A DNA stretch of 64,000 nucleotides, taken from the NCBI GenBank assembly GCA_965219165.1, contig CBDCMW010000002.1, forward strand, positions 868,001 to 932,000, in the 5' to 3' direction. This document shows, in pieces, positions 24,605 through 33,335 of this stretch. The DNA comes from Aldehydirespirator sp965219165. GTDB lineage: Bacteria; Actinomycetota; Acidimicrobiia; Acidimicrobiales; Aldehydirespiratoraceae. The notes under the pieces are model-generated. The model was not told where the DNA came from and made no database searches. It saw only the letters and a list, made by a program, of their open reading frames with translations. Position 1 is the stretch's first letter. Every line of letters starts with the position of its first letter. Made by a program: the position numbers and the translations under genes.

Positions 24605-26839
24605 TCAACTCCCGTCATCCAGATCAAGTGGCAACAATTCACCGGTTGTTTCCGGGGAAAAGTGTTCATCGAGTTCATGATGCCGAGCGGCTCTGAGACG
24701 GTCATTGAAATCCGCCATCTTGGCAGCTCTCCCTCCGGGTTCGAGTGACTCTGCCTCTCGTAGAGAATCCATCATTCTGTGATAGTCCTCCTCTGCCACT
24801 CGACGGGCGATCCTAATTCCGAGCAGACTAGGCAGGAAATCTGACATTGACTGTCGTGCCTGCGCAGCTGACGGTGATAGCAAAATGAATTTCTCAAGAA
24901 ATCCTGGACGCATAAGAATCCGCGTCGTTCCATTATCAGCACGGGCCATGGCGCGAACTGCAGCTCCTTCGCCACTTGATAGCCACCATGTTTGGTAACC
25001 GAACTCTGAAGCGTGACCTGCTGTTCCCTCTTGCGAGCGACGATGAGTAACAAGCTGATAGACGTAGGCATCGTTGCTCGCCAAGAAGTCACTACCTTTG
25101 AGAGGTAGAAGTGCGTTTGTCAAGAACACGTTACGTGCACCATCGCATACCTCGCGAATGGAGGACCAGTCTTCGAAGTGTAGGCTGAATTGATGAACGA
25201 GATACCTTTGTAACTGAAGAGTAGCATACTCTTCGTAAAGATCGGAGTAGTTGCAGAACTGATTAACGAATTCATCCCAAGAACTAGGTCTTCCATGAGC
25301 GGCAAGTAGTTGCGAATAAAGAAATGCCCTTACGAGGATCTTTGGTTCATGAGTGGCGAGTCCGTATCCAATGTTCCCCATGGGTTCAACATAGTTAACA
25401 TATTCCTTGTCACTAGCTCTCAGATGCCCGAGTACTTCGTCCAAGACTGGAGCTGCAAGTATGAGCTTCACGCCAGTAAGATGTGCAGACTTTAGTAGAT
25501 TGCGTGTCCGCTGATCTTCTGGCTGAACATATCGCTCGCTAAGGGCTGAGATTAGTACATCACTTCCGACATACAAGTTTGTGTTTGACATAGCATCGTC
25601 AAAGTAACGGAGTATTCTAGGTTCTCCGTGTAGCGCGAACAGTATGCCATAGGCACGCGAGATTCGTTGAAGCAGCGTCCGTTGTCGGGGGGTGCTTGAG
25701 TAGAACACTTCGCGAAGGACAGACATGATTACATCCACAGCATCTAGCCGTGCGTCGCCCGTCAACCCCGACGTTGCCATTACTGATCGTAGGGCGTCAC
25801 TCACAAAGGGAGTGGAATCGCTCGGAGTTCCATCCTCAAGGAAACCTGAGAAGCGTAATCCATCTTCCTCAAAGGCTAGCTGTATCGTATCCAATGTCAG
25901 GTCCGCTAGCTGATTCGCGTCAACGTCTGTTGGCAGTTCCAATGAACTGAATTGGATCGAGAGTTCTTGTCGGACCTCTATTCGCAACGACTCGTCCTCG
26001 ATTGATGCCTTCTCCAGTTCTACACGATCTTCATATGGAAGTGCCCACAAGTTCTCCTGGCGGTGCCATCGAATTCTTCGATGGTCCTTCCTCGATATCG
26101 CCTCAAGCCTGCGACGTAGCCGCTCATCCAAGATTGTTTCAGCTGCTGGAAGGGTTTCAAGTATCTTGGCACGAATGTCGGTTTCGCTCATAAGCGTGCC
26201 TTCGTTGGGATCTGTCTCTTCTAGGGCATATACAATAAGTGCATCCACAACTCCGTCAACGAACGAACCTCCAGTTGGATCCCGGTCGAGTTGGCCGACG
26301 AGATAGGTGTAGACGTGTGGATCCGATACATGCTTGGACGACGATAGTACGGACCCGCGTCCTATTCCCTGAAGATATTGAGTTTGATGGTGTAGATGCT
26401 CATAATATGCAGCGATAGAACCGGAGTCCGTTGGTACTTGAAAGGTGATGTATTGCCCGTCCATAATCCGGACGGTTACGCCAAGCTCTCTCACAAGTTT
26501 CTCTTGTACCAGGTCAGTCTTGCCAACAACTTGATTTGTTACATACAAGATTTCGCTAGGCTCGCGTCCAACATCGTACAATCGCCGAACCGTCCTGCGG
26601 ATTTTGGCGATTGGCTCTTTGTCGATGCTAGCTTGCATGAATGCTGACGGCCGGTGGGCGTTCATGTAGATGTTGGTATCGACGAACCCATCAGCACCGC
26701 CGTCATGGAGTCCACCCTGGGGCACGAACGTAGCGCCGAGCTTTGACGACAGGAAGCTCAACGCGAATTGCTCGAACTCCGTGCCGTTAGTGCGATCCAA
26801 TGCGATCCTGACTAGTTCTGTCTGCGGAGGACTCTGCAC
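24605..26839 (-). CDS. Large putative defence nuclease: Mrr-like PD-(D/E)xK N-terminus with a PIN-like region
   Basis: A 744-residue protein that I do not recognise as a named family. Residues ~1-130 look like an Mrr-type restriction fold: E in FEQFALSFLSSKLG, Asp50 in HDGGADGFVD, then a Q-x-S-x-x-K strand (Gln69-Lys74) in place of the usual QxK. Residues ~420-540 resemble a PIN domain (Asp427 in LYVGSDVLISAL, Glu468 in APVLDEVLGHL). The middle and end are helical. The start is GTG 26839 with GGGAG upstream. By eye the gene is only about half GC, far below its neighbours, so it was probably acquired. It sits between tRNA-fMet and a broken integrase, among restriction genes, which suggests antiphage defence; catalysis is inferred, not shown. 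Confidence 0.7.
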   Translation of the reverse strand: MQSPPQTELVRIALDRTNGTEFEQFALSFLSSKLGATFVPQGGLHDGGADGFVDTNIYMNAHRPSAFMQASIDKEPIAKIRRTVRRLYDVGREPSEILYVTNQVVGKTDLVQEKLVRELGVTVRIMDGQYITFQVPTDSGSIAAYYEHLHHQTQYLQGIGRGSVLSSSKHVSDPHVYTYLVGQLDRDPTGGSFVDGVVDALIVYALEETDPNEGTLMSETDIRAKILETLPAAETILDERLRRRLEAISRKDHRRIRWHRQENLWALPYEDRVELEKASIEDESLRIEVRQELSIQFSSLELPTDVDANQLADLTLDTIQLAFEEDGLRFSGFLEDGTPSDSTPFVSDALRSVMATSGLTGDARLDAVDVIMSVLREVFYSSTPRQRTLLQRISRAYGILFALHGEPRILRYFDDAMSNTNLYVGSDVLISALSERYVQPEDQRTRNLLKSAHLTGVKLILAAPVLDEVLGHLRASDKEYVNYVEPMGNIGYGLATHEPKILVRAFLYSQLLAAHGRPSSWDEFVNQFCNYSDLYEEYATLQLQRYLVHQFSLHFEDWSSIREVCDGARNVFLTNALLPLKGSDFLASNDAYVYQLVTHRRSQEGTAGHASEFGYQTWWLSSGEGAAVRAMARADNGTTRILMRPGFLEKFILLSPSAAQARQSMSDFLPSLLGIRIARRVAEEDYHRMMDSLREAESLEPGGRAAKMADFNDRLRAARHHELDEHFSPETTGELLPLDLDDGS

Positions 26840-26899
26840 TGTGTACTCCCATTGTGTGCGAACGGTCTCTGCTAGGAGGCCATGAACATAACTCTAGGC

Positions 26900-27810
26900 T
26901 CAGCGGTTTCCGAATACGGCGGTTTCGAAGATGGAGGCGGCTTGGGCTTGTAGGCCGGGCATGACGTGCTGGTAGACGGTCATGGTGAAGGCGACGCTGG
27001 AGTGGCCTAGGCGCTCGCTGACGACCTTGGGATGCACATTCTGCTGCAGCAGGATGGTGGCGTGGGTGTGGCGCAGGTCGTGTAGTCGGATGCGGGGGAT
27101 GTCGAGCTTGGCGACGGCGCGCTCGAAGGTCTGGCTGATCAGGTCGGGGTGGATGGGCGAGCCGTCGGGCTTGGCGAACACGTAACCATCGTCGCCGCGC
27201 TGGCCGGTGGCCATGCGCTCTTCGAGTTGGCGGCGGCGGTGGCGGCGCAGTTCGGCGACGGTCCGGGGGTCGAGGTCGATGCTGCGGCGGCTGGTGGGAG
27301 TCTTGAGGTCGCCCTCGATGAGCTGTACTGTACCGACACGATCTGCTGGTTGACGGTGAGGCGGGCGGCGTCGAGGTCGACGTTGCTCCACGGCAACCCG
27401 GCGAGTTCGCCTCGGCGCATTCCGGTGGTCGCGGCGAGCAGGTATAGCGGGTACAGCTCGTGGTCGGCCATCGCGTCAAGGAAGCGGCGCAGCTGGTCGC
27501 TCGTCCACACGCTGATCGATCGGCCGCTGCGGCTGATCGAGGGCGGATCGGCGGTGTCGGCCACGTTGCGGGCGACGGTGCCCTTGCGGGCCGCGTCGGA
27601 CAGCGCGCTCTGCAGGGTGGCGTGGACGCTGCGCACCGACTTGGCCGACAGGCCGCCTCCGCCGCCGTTGCGCTTACCGTCGGTGAGGAGCTTGACGTAC
27701 AGCTCGTCGAGGTCCTCGGGCTGGAGCCTCTGCAGCGGGATGGCCCCGATGTTGGGATTGATGTGCAGCCGGATGTTGCGCTCATAGGAATTGGCCGTGG
27801 AGGGCTTCAC
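26900..27810 (-). pseudogene. Tyrosine recombinase (phage-type integrase), truncated and frameshifted
   Basis: Reading leftwards from 27810, the core-binding domain (TANSYERNIRLHINPNIGAI) and the first catalytic arginine (TTGMRRGELAGL) are in one frame. Near 27,330, after VNQQIVSV, the frame changes. The second half (GDLKTPTSRRSIDLD, HDLRHTHATILL, TMTVYQHVMPG with the nucleophile Tyr) lies in the other frame and stops at 26900. The Arm-type DNA-binding N-terminus is missing: a stop precedes the GTG at 27810 closely. All catalytic residues survive, but not in one chain, so the element is probably stuck. Its position near tRNA-fMet fits a tRNA-targeting integrase. Confidence 0.85.
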
Positions 27811-27987
27811 CGCTGGTCGCGGCTGACTGACGTCGCCTTCCGCGGACCGCGCGTGTCACACCCCTGCGGTGTGCTTCTTGACATGAATCCTCCTCGAACC
27901 GATCGGCAAGCCCGAGGCTTGCAGTTGCGTCTCCGGGTTGGTCAGAGGGTGCGCGCCCGGGCCATCCACAGAGTGCAGACTGAGGGT

Positions 27988-29076
27988 GTGACAGTCGGCT
28001 CCGCGATCTCGCTGTTCTCCGGCGCCGGGGGCCTCGACTTGGGGATCGAGTCGGCGGGGTTCGCCATCCTGGCCGCGGTGGAATGGGACGACGACGCCTG
28101 CGACACCATGGAGAAGAACGCTCCGGACTACTTTCCGAGTCTGCGCGAGGTGGTTCGCGCCGACCTGTACCCACTCGCCACCGGCACCGGCGAGGGACTC
28201 ACCACGCGGGACATCCTCCGAGCGGCAGGCCTGTCGAGCAGGGAGAGGCCCGATCTGCTCGTGGGCGGGCCACCCTGTGTCGCGTTCTCCAAGTCAGGCT
28301 TCTGGCTCGACTGGAAGCGCGATGGCATCGACCCTGCAGCGAGTCTGCTGCAGGCCTACACACGTGTGCTTGCCGAGGCGAGGCCCCGGTACTTCATCCT
28401 CGAAAACGTGTACGCGCTGACCTTCAACAACAAGGCGAGCAGGCCGGCATTCACGCGCCTGCTCGCCGAGATCGCGGCGGCCGGTTATCGTTTCAGATGG
28501 CAAGTGCTCAACGCGGCCGACTTCGGCGTGCCCCAAGCCCGGCCCCGGTTGTGCGTCGTGGGCTGCCGCAAGCGAGACACGCTGCCTGAACTGCCGGAGC
28601 CGACCCATCACGGACCGTGGGAGCGGCGAACTACGACCGGGGGGCCGTTGCCCCACGTCACCGCTGGTGAGGCGCTGGCGGGGCTGATCACCGAACCCGA
28701 GCCCGAGGAGGTTGTGCGGGGGCGCTGGGGCCACCTCCTGCCCGAGATCCCGGCTGGCGACAACTACCTGCACTTCACGGAGAAGCGCGGTCACCCCGGG
28801 CCGATTTTCGAGTGGAGGTCCCGCTACTGGTCGTTTCTGTTGAAGCTCGATCCCCGCAAGCCGTCACCGACGATCCAGGCCCACCCCGGCCCCAACGTCG
28901 GCCCGTTCCACTGGGACAACCGCCGCCTGCGCGTCCCGGAGCTTCGCAGACTCTTCACGTTCCCGGACGACTTCGCGTTCGTCGGCAAACGAGCATCAGT
29001 GCAGGCTCAGATCGGGAACTCGGTGCCTCCCCTGCTCTCAGAGCAAGTGGCCCGGGTCATCGCAGCCGCGTGCTGA
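27988..29076 (+). CDS. C5-cytosine DNA methyltransferase (type II modification enzyme)
   Basis: A 362-residue Dcm-type enzyme that methylates carbon 5 of cytosine from S-adenosylmethionine. Motif I is LFSGAGGLDLGIE, motif IV with the nucleophile Cys is LLVGGPPCVAFSKSG, motif VI is FILENV, motif VIII is QARPRLCVVG, and motif X is QIGNSVPPLL. The target-recognition region lies at about residues 190-310. GTG 27988 gives the usual short lead to motif I. The restriction gene follows 25 bp later, so this looks like a complete R-M pair. The recognition sequence cannot be read from the protein. Confidence 0.93.
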   Translation: MTVGSAISLFSGAGGLDLGIESAGFAILAAVEWDDDACDTMEKNAPDYFPSLREVVRADLYPLATGTGEGLTTRDILRAAGLSSRERPDLLVGGPPCVAFSKSGFWLDWKRDGIDPAASLLQAYTRVLAEARPRYFILENVYALTFNNKASRPAFTRLLAEIAAAGYRFRWQVLNAADFGVPQARPRLCVVGCRKRDTLPELPEPTHHGPWERRTTTGGPLPHVTAGEALAGLITEPEPEEVVRGRWGHLLPEIPAGDNYLHFTEKRGHPGPIFEWRSRYWSFLLKLDPRKPSPTIQAHPGPNVGPFHWDNRRLRVPELRRLFTFPDDFAFVGKRASVQAQIGNSVPPLLSEQVARVIAAAC

Positions 29077-29101
29077 CGCGATCACGCTGAGGAGTAGGGC
29101 T

Positions 29102-30286
29102 GTGGCGGATCTCGCGGGCCGCAGCTACATCCCGAAGCTGTACGAAATCAGCAGCACGCGGCAACCCCTGGTCGACCTCCTGTTGAGAGGTGTCAACGAT
29201 GGCGGCGGCCGCGTCGTGTCCTGCTCCTTCCCGGACAGGAAGCTGGCACCGGTCTTCATCGGCGCCGAGGATGGGGACAACCATCGCTACGGCCTCCTCG
29301 TTTATCCTTTCACCACTACACACCGGCCCACCAAGAACCGCCCAGCAGCAGAGCACCGCTTCCAGATCCGGTACGGCGATCCGGAACGAGTACGCCTAGA
29401 ACCGAACCCCGTCGGACATGATCCCGCAGGAGTCGACGTCACTCTCATTGTGGCGGTGGACCCGGAGACAGGAATCATCGTCGGCCTGGATCCCCTCGTG
29501 TACGCGCAGCTGCCGATGGGAATCTCCGGCTACTACCGGGACTCGAACGCGGATGCGGTGAAGGAAACGGGCTGGGCGTCTTGGGCGAAGGAGAAGACGA
29601 AACCGCGAGAACCGCAGGGCGAGGAGTGGGAAGGCCTCGAATCGATGGTCGGCTTCCGCCCTGACCGCCTGCTCGACTACGCGCGCTTCGAAGCGCTGGC
29701 CACGAGCCTCGGACTTGACACAGGGCTAAGGCTCAAGCTCGCTGATCGCTTTGCCGAGAACCTCGCCAGGAACAGACGAGTCGACCGCCATGACCTCGAA
29801 CAACTCTTTGGCGTCGACGCGGCCACCATCCTCGACATCATCGAGTCGAACTTCCGCCTGGGCGTCGCCGTGCGTGGAAGCGTGGCCGAGTACCACCTGG
29901 GCAGGCTCCTCGCGGACGACCAGTGCATCGCTCGTCACGAGCCGATTGATCAGGACGGTAAGCCAGACTTCCGGGTCTGGCTGGGCGACGGACGCGAACT
30001 CACGATCGAGTGTAAGAACGCCCTCGGTCAGACCTACAAGGACGGTGACGCCAAAGTCGAGACCCAGAAGACTCGGGATTCCGGTGCCGGACGCAAGTAC
30101 GACTACAACGCTTTCGACATCGTCGCCGCATGCATGTTCCCGGTGACCGGGCGATGGACGTTCAAGTTCAAATGGACGCGCGACCTCACTCCATGGAGCG
30201 AGGACAACACGAAGATCGGCGCCATCCAGCGGATCGATGACACGTGGGTCGATTCCCTCGACGACCTGCTCAAGCGCGAGGCCTAG
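29102..30286 (+). CDS. Type II restriction endonuclease paired with the C5-methyltransferase
   Basis: A 394-residue protein. The catalytic PD-(D/E)xK core is in the C-terminal half: Pro-Asp at about 288-289 (GKPDFRVWL) and ECK at about 303-305 (RELTIECKNA). A following TQKTRDSGAGRKYDYNAFDIVA strand-helix pattern is common in restriction enzymes. The N-terminal ~230 residues probably bind DNA (FRPDRLLDYARFEALATSLG). GTG 29102 is preceded by GAGGAG. It lies 25 bp after the methyltransferase on the same strand, the standard layout for a type II system. Confidence 0.82.
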   Translation: MADLAGRSYIPKLYEISSTRQPLVDLLLRGVNDGGGRVVSCSFPDRKLAPVFIGAEDGDNHRYGLLVYPFTTTHRPTKNRPAAEHRFQIRYGDPERVRLEPNPVGHDPAGVDVTLIVAVDPETGIIVGLDPLVYAQLPMGISGYYRDSNADAVKETGWASWAKEKTKPREPQGEEWEGLESMVGFRPDRLLDYARFEALATSLGLDTGLRLKLADRFAENLARNRRVDRHDLEQLFGVDAATILDIIESNFRLGVAVRGSVAEYHLGRLLADDQCIARHEPIDQDGKPDFRVWLGDGRELTIECKNALGQTYKDGDAKVETQKTRDSGAGRKYDYNAFDIVAACMFPVTGRWTFKFKWTRDLTPWSEDNTKIGAIQRIDDTWVDSLDDLLKREA

Positions 30287-30513
30287 CACTGAGTGTGACC
30301 ACTGCCGAGGCTGCAGGACTTGTCGACGACTCTCATTGCGGTCCTCACTCCCAGCGAACCACCGGCATCTGTCAGAAGAACCTCCGCGGCTGCTCTTGAG
30401 GTCCGAGCCGAACGGCGCTCTGTGAGCGGTCTCACGGACCACAAGATGATCAACGGGAGCGGTGCTGGTAGAGGGTCCGCGCCCTGCTTGATCCCGAGCG
30501 TGAGGATCTGATC

Positions 30514-30927
30514 ATGAGCAATGACACTCCCGAGGTCCTGAAGTCCATCCTGGACGTACTGAAGTCAAGCGATAACCAGATGCGGACGATGTCGGGCCGG
30601 ATGCGCGTGATGCAGGAGCAGGTCGGGTCCATCGAGGCGATGCAGCGGGGTGAGTACGGCCACCACTCCGCCGAGCAGAACCTAGGCGAGGGACGTCGTC
30701 AGCGGTGCGGCTGCCCTCTGGTTGCCCACGTCGAGCGCTGTCCCGAGTTGCCTTGGGCCTGCGAGGCTGTAAGCCCGGCTCGCAGCGGAGGAGTCGGCGC
30801 CCAAGACCGCCCAACTCCTCTCTCAGGGATGACTCACAGCGTGACGGCGTCCTCAGGCAGATGCCCCACCGAGGTTCGGGTGCCGGGGTCATCTCGCACG
30901 CTGAGCTGGCCAGCGCTGTGGAGATGA
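30514..30927 (+). CDS. Small hypothetical protein, C-terminus doubtful
   Basis: ATG 30514 has GAGGAT upstream. The first ~48 residues look genuine: a charged helical segment (LKSILDVLKSSDNQMRTMSG, then RMRVMQEQV) that could form a short coiled coil. After about residue 50 the peptide becomes Arg/Cys/Pro-rich and low in pattern, as if the frame had drifted into non-coding DNA, so the real gene may be cut. No function is assigned. Confidence 0.3.
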   Translation: MSNDTPEVLKSILDVLKSSDNQMRTMSGRMRVMQEQVGSIEAMQRGEYGHHSAEQNLGEGRRQRCGCPLVAHVERCPELPWACEAVSPARSGGVGAQDRPTPLSGMTHSVTASSGRCPTEVRVPGSSRTLSWPALWR

Positions 30928-30929
30928 CA

Positions 30930-30953
30930 GGGGCCCTCGCAAGGAAGGGCCCC
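30930..30953. other. 8-bp GC hairpin
   Basis: GGGGCCCT (30930-30937) and AGGGCCCC (30946-30953) are perfect inverted copies around an 8-base loop. No T-run follows, so this may be a weak terminator or an RNA structure in the gap after the restriction genes. Confidence 0.5.
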
Positions 30954-31041
30954 GGGTCCTGAGCGGCGAAGCGCTCAGAGTGCCTACCCGAAGAAAGTGT
31001 TGCGTGCACTGACACTCTCGCGTAATGTTACGGCCTAGCCC

Positions 31042-31070
31042 ACCCGGCCCTTGATGGGCCGGGTTTTTCT
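31042..31070 (+). terminator. Intrinsic terminator
   Basis: ACCCGGCCC (31042-31050), loop TTGAT, GGGCCGGGT (31056-31064), then a run of five T. This is a textbook factor-independent terminator and isolates the XRE gene downstream from the upstream restriction genes. Confidence 0.85.
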
Positions 31071-31125
31071 ACCAGTCGGCCGGCTTGGCAAGCGTTCCGA
31101 CTGGGTCCGGTAGCTGGCCAGACTG

Positions 31126-31154
31126 TTGACACGATATGGGAAATACCCCATACT
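31126..31154 (+). promoter_or_regulatory. Strong promoter with overlapping palindromic operator for the XRE gene
   Basis: TTGACA (31126-31131), a 17-base spacer and CATACT (31149-31154) make a near-consensus promoter. TATGGG (31135-31140) and CCCATA (31147-31152) form an inverted repeat in the spacer and -10, where a bound repressor would block polymerase. The ribosome site AGGAGGT at 31161-31167 and ATG 31174 follow directly. This suggests autoregulation by the XRE protein. Confidence 0.75.
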
Positions 31155-31173
31155 GGCGGAAGGAGGTGCCGAG

Positions 31174-31461
31174 ATGGCGCGCACGTATGAGCAAGCCACA
31201 GAGAAGCGTCGGGCCCGCCTCGGCGCCGACGCCGACGCGCAAGCTGCGGTGCTGGCCCAGGCGTACGACATTGCTGTGCAGATCTCGGAGCTCCGTGAGC
31301 GGCATGGTCTGACCCAGGCTGAGCTGGCCGAGCGGTGTGGGATCGATCAGGGAGACATCAGCCGTATCGAGCGAGGGGCGACCAGCCCGACGGCTCGGAC
31401 GTTGCAGCGAATCGCCGAGGTCCTGCATGCCGACGTTCGCCTGGTGGCGCGAGCGTCCTGA
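31174..31461 (+). CDS. XRE-family helix-turn-helix regulator (HigA-like)
   Basis: A 95-residue protein starting MARTYEQATEKRRARLGADA. Residues ~35-90 are a lambda-repressor-type fold: ISELRERHGLTQAELAERCG, then DQGDISRIERGATSPTARTL. It resembles HigA antitoxins and restriction-modification controller (C) proteins. It lies between the two restriction systems behind its own promoter/operator, so it could time expression of one of them or be an antitoxin whose toxin is lost. No HigB-like gene is next to it. Confidence 0.85.
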   Translation: MARTYEQATEKRRARLGADADAQAAVLAQAYDIAVQISELRERHGLTQAELAERCGIDQGDISRIERGATSPTARTLQRIAEVLHADVRLVARAS

Positions 31462-31602
31462 GGGAACAGCCGGGCCCGCCCAGGCTTCCCGGCCGTGAGC
31501 GGTATCTCATCGCTGGTCCCGGCCGTGATCCCATCGGTCGAACCGCAAGCCCTCTATCCCCGAAGCATGCGGTTGTTGCGCAAGAGCACAAGAATGTGAC
31601 CG

Positions 31603-31773
31603 GTGAGCGACACCGGGTCGATCGGCCAGCGGGTCAATCGCGAGCGACTAAAGCCGGAGCATGACCCAGCGACATTGGTGTACTTCGTCGTTAGTGCTGT
31701 TGTCGTTGAGTCTCTACTTCGCAGCGACGCCTGGACGGCACTGCAGCAATCACTGACCGAGGCCTGCCAGTAA
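31603..31773 (+). CDS. Possible 56-residue hypothetical protein
   Basis: An open frame from GTG 31603 to TAA 31771-31773. The sequence is protein-like: a basic start (SIGQRVNRERLKPEHDPATL), a hydrophobic middle (VYFVVSAVVVESLL) and a polar helical end (WTALQQSLTEACQ). No clear ribosome site or family. The rest of 31,462-32,009 shows nothing I can support. Confidence 0.35.
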   Translation: MSDTGSIGQRVNRERLKPEHDPATLVYFVVSAVVVESLLRSDAWTALQQSLTEACQ

Positions 31774-32009
31774 CGCGTGCCCAACTCATCCCCACGGCAC
31801 AACGCCCGTCTACCCGCACCGGCAACCGCCGTTGCGCTACGAGTCGCGTCGTCCGCTGCTCGTTGACGCCGTGACAGCCTCCGTCAACACCGACAGCGTC
31901 AGCACCGCACCCAGTACGAGACCATTGCCTGTCAGCGGAACACTCCCTTTCGTATGCTGTACTGAGGCATGCACGGGAGAAGGCCGAGACGCCCGAAGGG
32001 GGTTCCGTA

Positions 32010-32198
32010 GTGAGCGGCATCAAGTTTTGCTATGACCATGAGCGAGAGTTCCTAGGTGTCAGCAGCGACGGCGACGCTGAGATCTATTGGTGCACGTTGC
32101 ACCAGCACATCGAGGAGTGGGGGATCTTGCACGGTGTCACCATGGAGGAGGTCATTGCGCGACTAGACGAACTGGGATGCGATCCACAACCGATGTGA
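32010..32198 (+). CDS. Small hypothetical protein of 62 residues
   Basis: GTG 32010 preceded by GAAGGGGG. The peptide has a well-formed pattern (MSGIKFCYDHEREFLGVSSD, then MEEVIARLDELGCDP), with two Cys and three His in the first half (FCYDH, WCTLHQH) that could bind a metal. It lies between the XRE gene and the second methyltransferase. Function unknown; a small restriction-linked or phage-derived protein is possible. Confidence 0.5.
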   Translation: MSGIKFCYDHEREFLGVSSDGDAEIYWCTLHQHIEEWGILHGVTMEEVIARLDELGCDPQPM

Positions 32199-32372
32199 TC
32201 GGCCAAGACCTTGCCGTCTGCTGGCCGTAGGTGATCGGCTTGGTTGCTAGTCGACGGAACGACCGGGGCCATGGGCCGCTGAGGTTGAGCCTGTCGCCGC
32301 AAACCCGAGGCCACTAGCAAACGTCATAGCGCTTGCCTCGCCGTGTCACAGTCCTTCCGTACTGTGCCCGGC

Positions 32373-33335
32373 ATGGACGAACGTCTGTTCGGTATACGTG
32401 CCGAAGGTCCTCCCTTGGCGAGGCGCGAGAGGTTAGCGTCGGAGGCGATGAAGCGCCGTGAGGAACTGGGCTCGGCGATGCGGTACCGACGGGTGGCCTC
32501 TGGTGACGCTGAGCCAATGGGCCAGCTGGGTGGTTCAGTGCTGATCTGTGGGCCAGCGTTGGAGGGGCTAGACATGCTGCCGGATCGCAGCGTGCGCACG
32601 GTGGTGACGTCGCCGCCGTATTGGTCGCTTCGCGACTACGAGGCGGACGGGCAGATCGGGCGGGATGACGCGCTGGGCGATTACGTCAAGAGCATTGCGG
32701 TGACCTTCGACAAGGTGCGCCGGGTGCTCACCGACGACGGCACGGTGTGGCTCAACGTGGGCGACAGCTACACCTCCGGCAACCGCCGGTACCGGGCTCC
32801 GGATCGCAAGAACCGGGCCCGAGCGATGCGGGTTCGCCCGCCGACGCCCGAGGGCCTCAAGCCCAAGGATCTCATCGGGGTTCCCTGGCGCCTTGCGCTG
32901 GCGCTGCAGGACGCGGGATGGTGGCTGCGCTCGGAAGTGATCTGGCACAAGCCCAACGCGCACCCCGAGTCGGTGAAGGACCGTCCCACCAAGGCTCATG
33001 AGACGGTGTTTCTGTTGTCCAAGAGCCAGGACTACTACTACGACGCCGACGCGGTGCGGGGTCCCAACGACCGGCGGCTACGCACCGTGTGGGACATCAA
33101 CACCAAGCCGCGTAGGTCTGCCGACAGCGGCGTCGACGACCATCCCGCGGTGATGCCCATGACGCTGGCCCGGCAGTGCGTGTTGATCACCAGCGAGCCC
33201 GGCGACGTGGTGCTTGATCCTTACGCCGGCTCGGGAACGACATTGCTTGCTGCTCGTGAGCTGGGTCGCCGCTGGGTGGGTATCGAGTTGAACCCCGCCT
33301 TCGTCGACCTGATCGAGCATCGCCTAGCGCTGTGA
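32373..33335 (+). CDS. DNA methyltransferase of the SPPYW class (probable N4-cytosine)
   Basis: About 320 residues. Catalytic motif IV is VTSPPYWSL (Ser about 80), and the SAM-binding FxGxG equivalent comes later (VLDPYAGSGTTLLA, about residue 282), which is the beta-class order (IV before I). SPPYW is usual for N4-cytosine enzymes, though N6-adenine activity cannot be excluded. It ends with RRWVGIELNPAFVDLIEHRL. ATG 32373 (MDERLFGIRAEG) is preferred; GTG 32343 would add ten residues. The next gene overlaps by 4 bp, the mark of a coupled R-M pair. Confidence 0.9.
   Translation: MDERLFGIRAEGPPLARRERLASEAMKRREELGSAMRYRRVASGDAEPMGQLGGSVLICGPALEGLDMLPDRSVRTVVTSPPYWSLRDYEADGQIGRDDALGDYVKSIAVTFDKVRRVLTDDGTVWLNVGDSYTSGNRRYRAPDRKNRARAMRVRPPTPEGLKPKDLIGVPWRLALALQDAGWWLRSEVIWHKPNAHPESVKDRPTKAHETVFLLSKSQDYYYDADAVRGPNDRRLRTVWDINTKPRRSADSGVDDHPAVMPMTLARQCVLITSEPGDVVLDPYAGSGTTLLAARELGRRWVGIELNPAFVDLIEHRLAL

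Noticed and set aside
24193..24748. Two overlapping plus-strand open frames before the putative nuclease gene
   Set aside because: The peptides show no conserved pattern, and their ends overlap the convergent nuclease gene, so they are left as non-coding.
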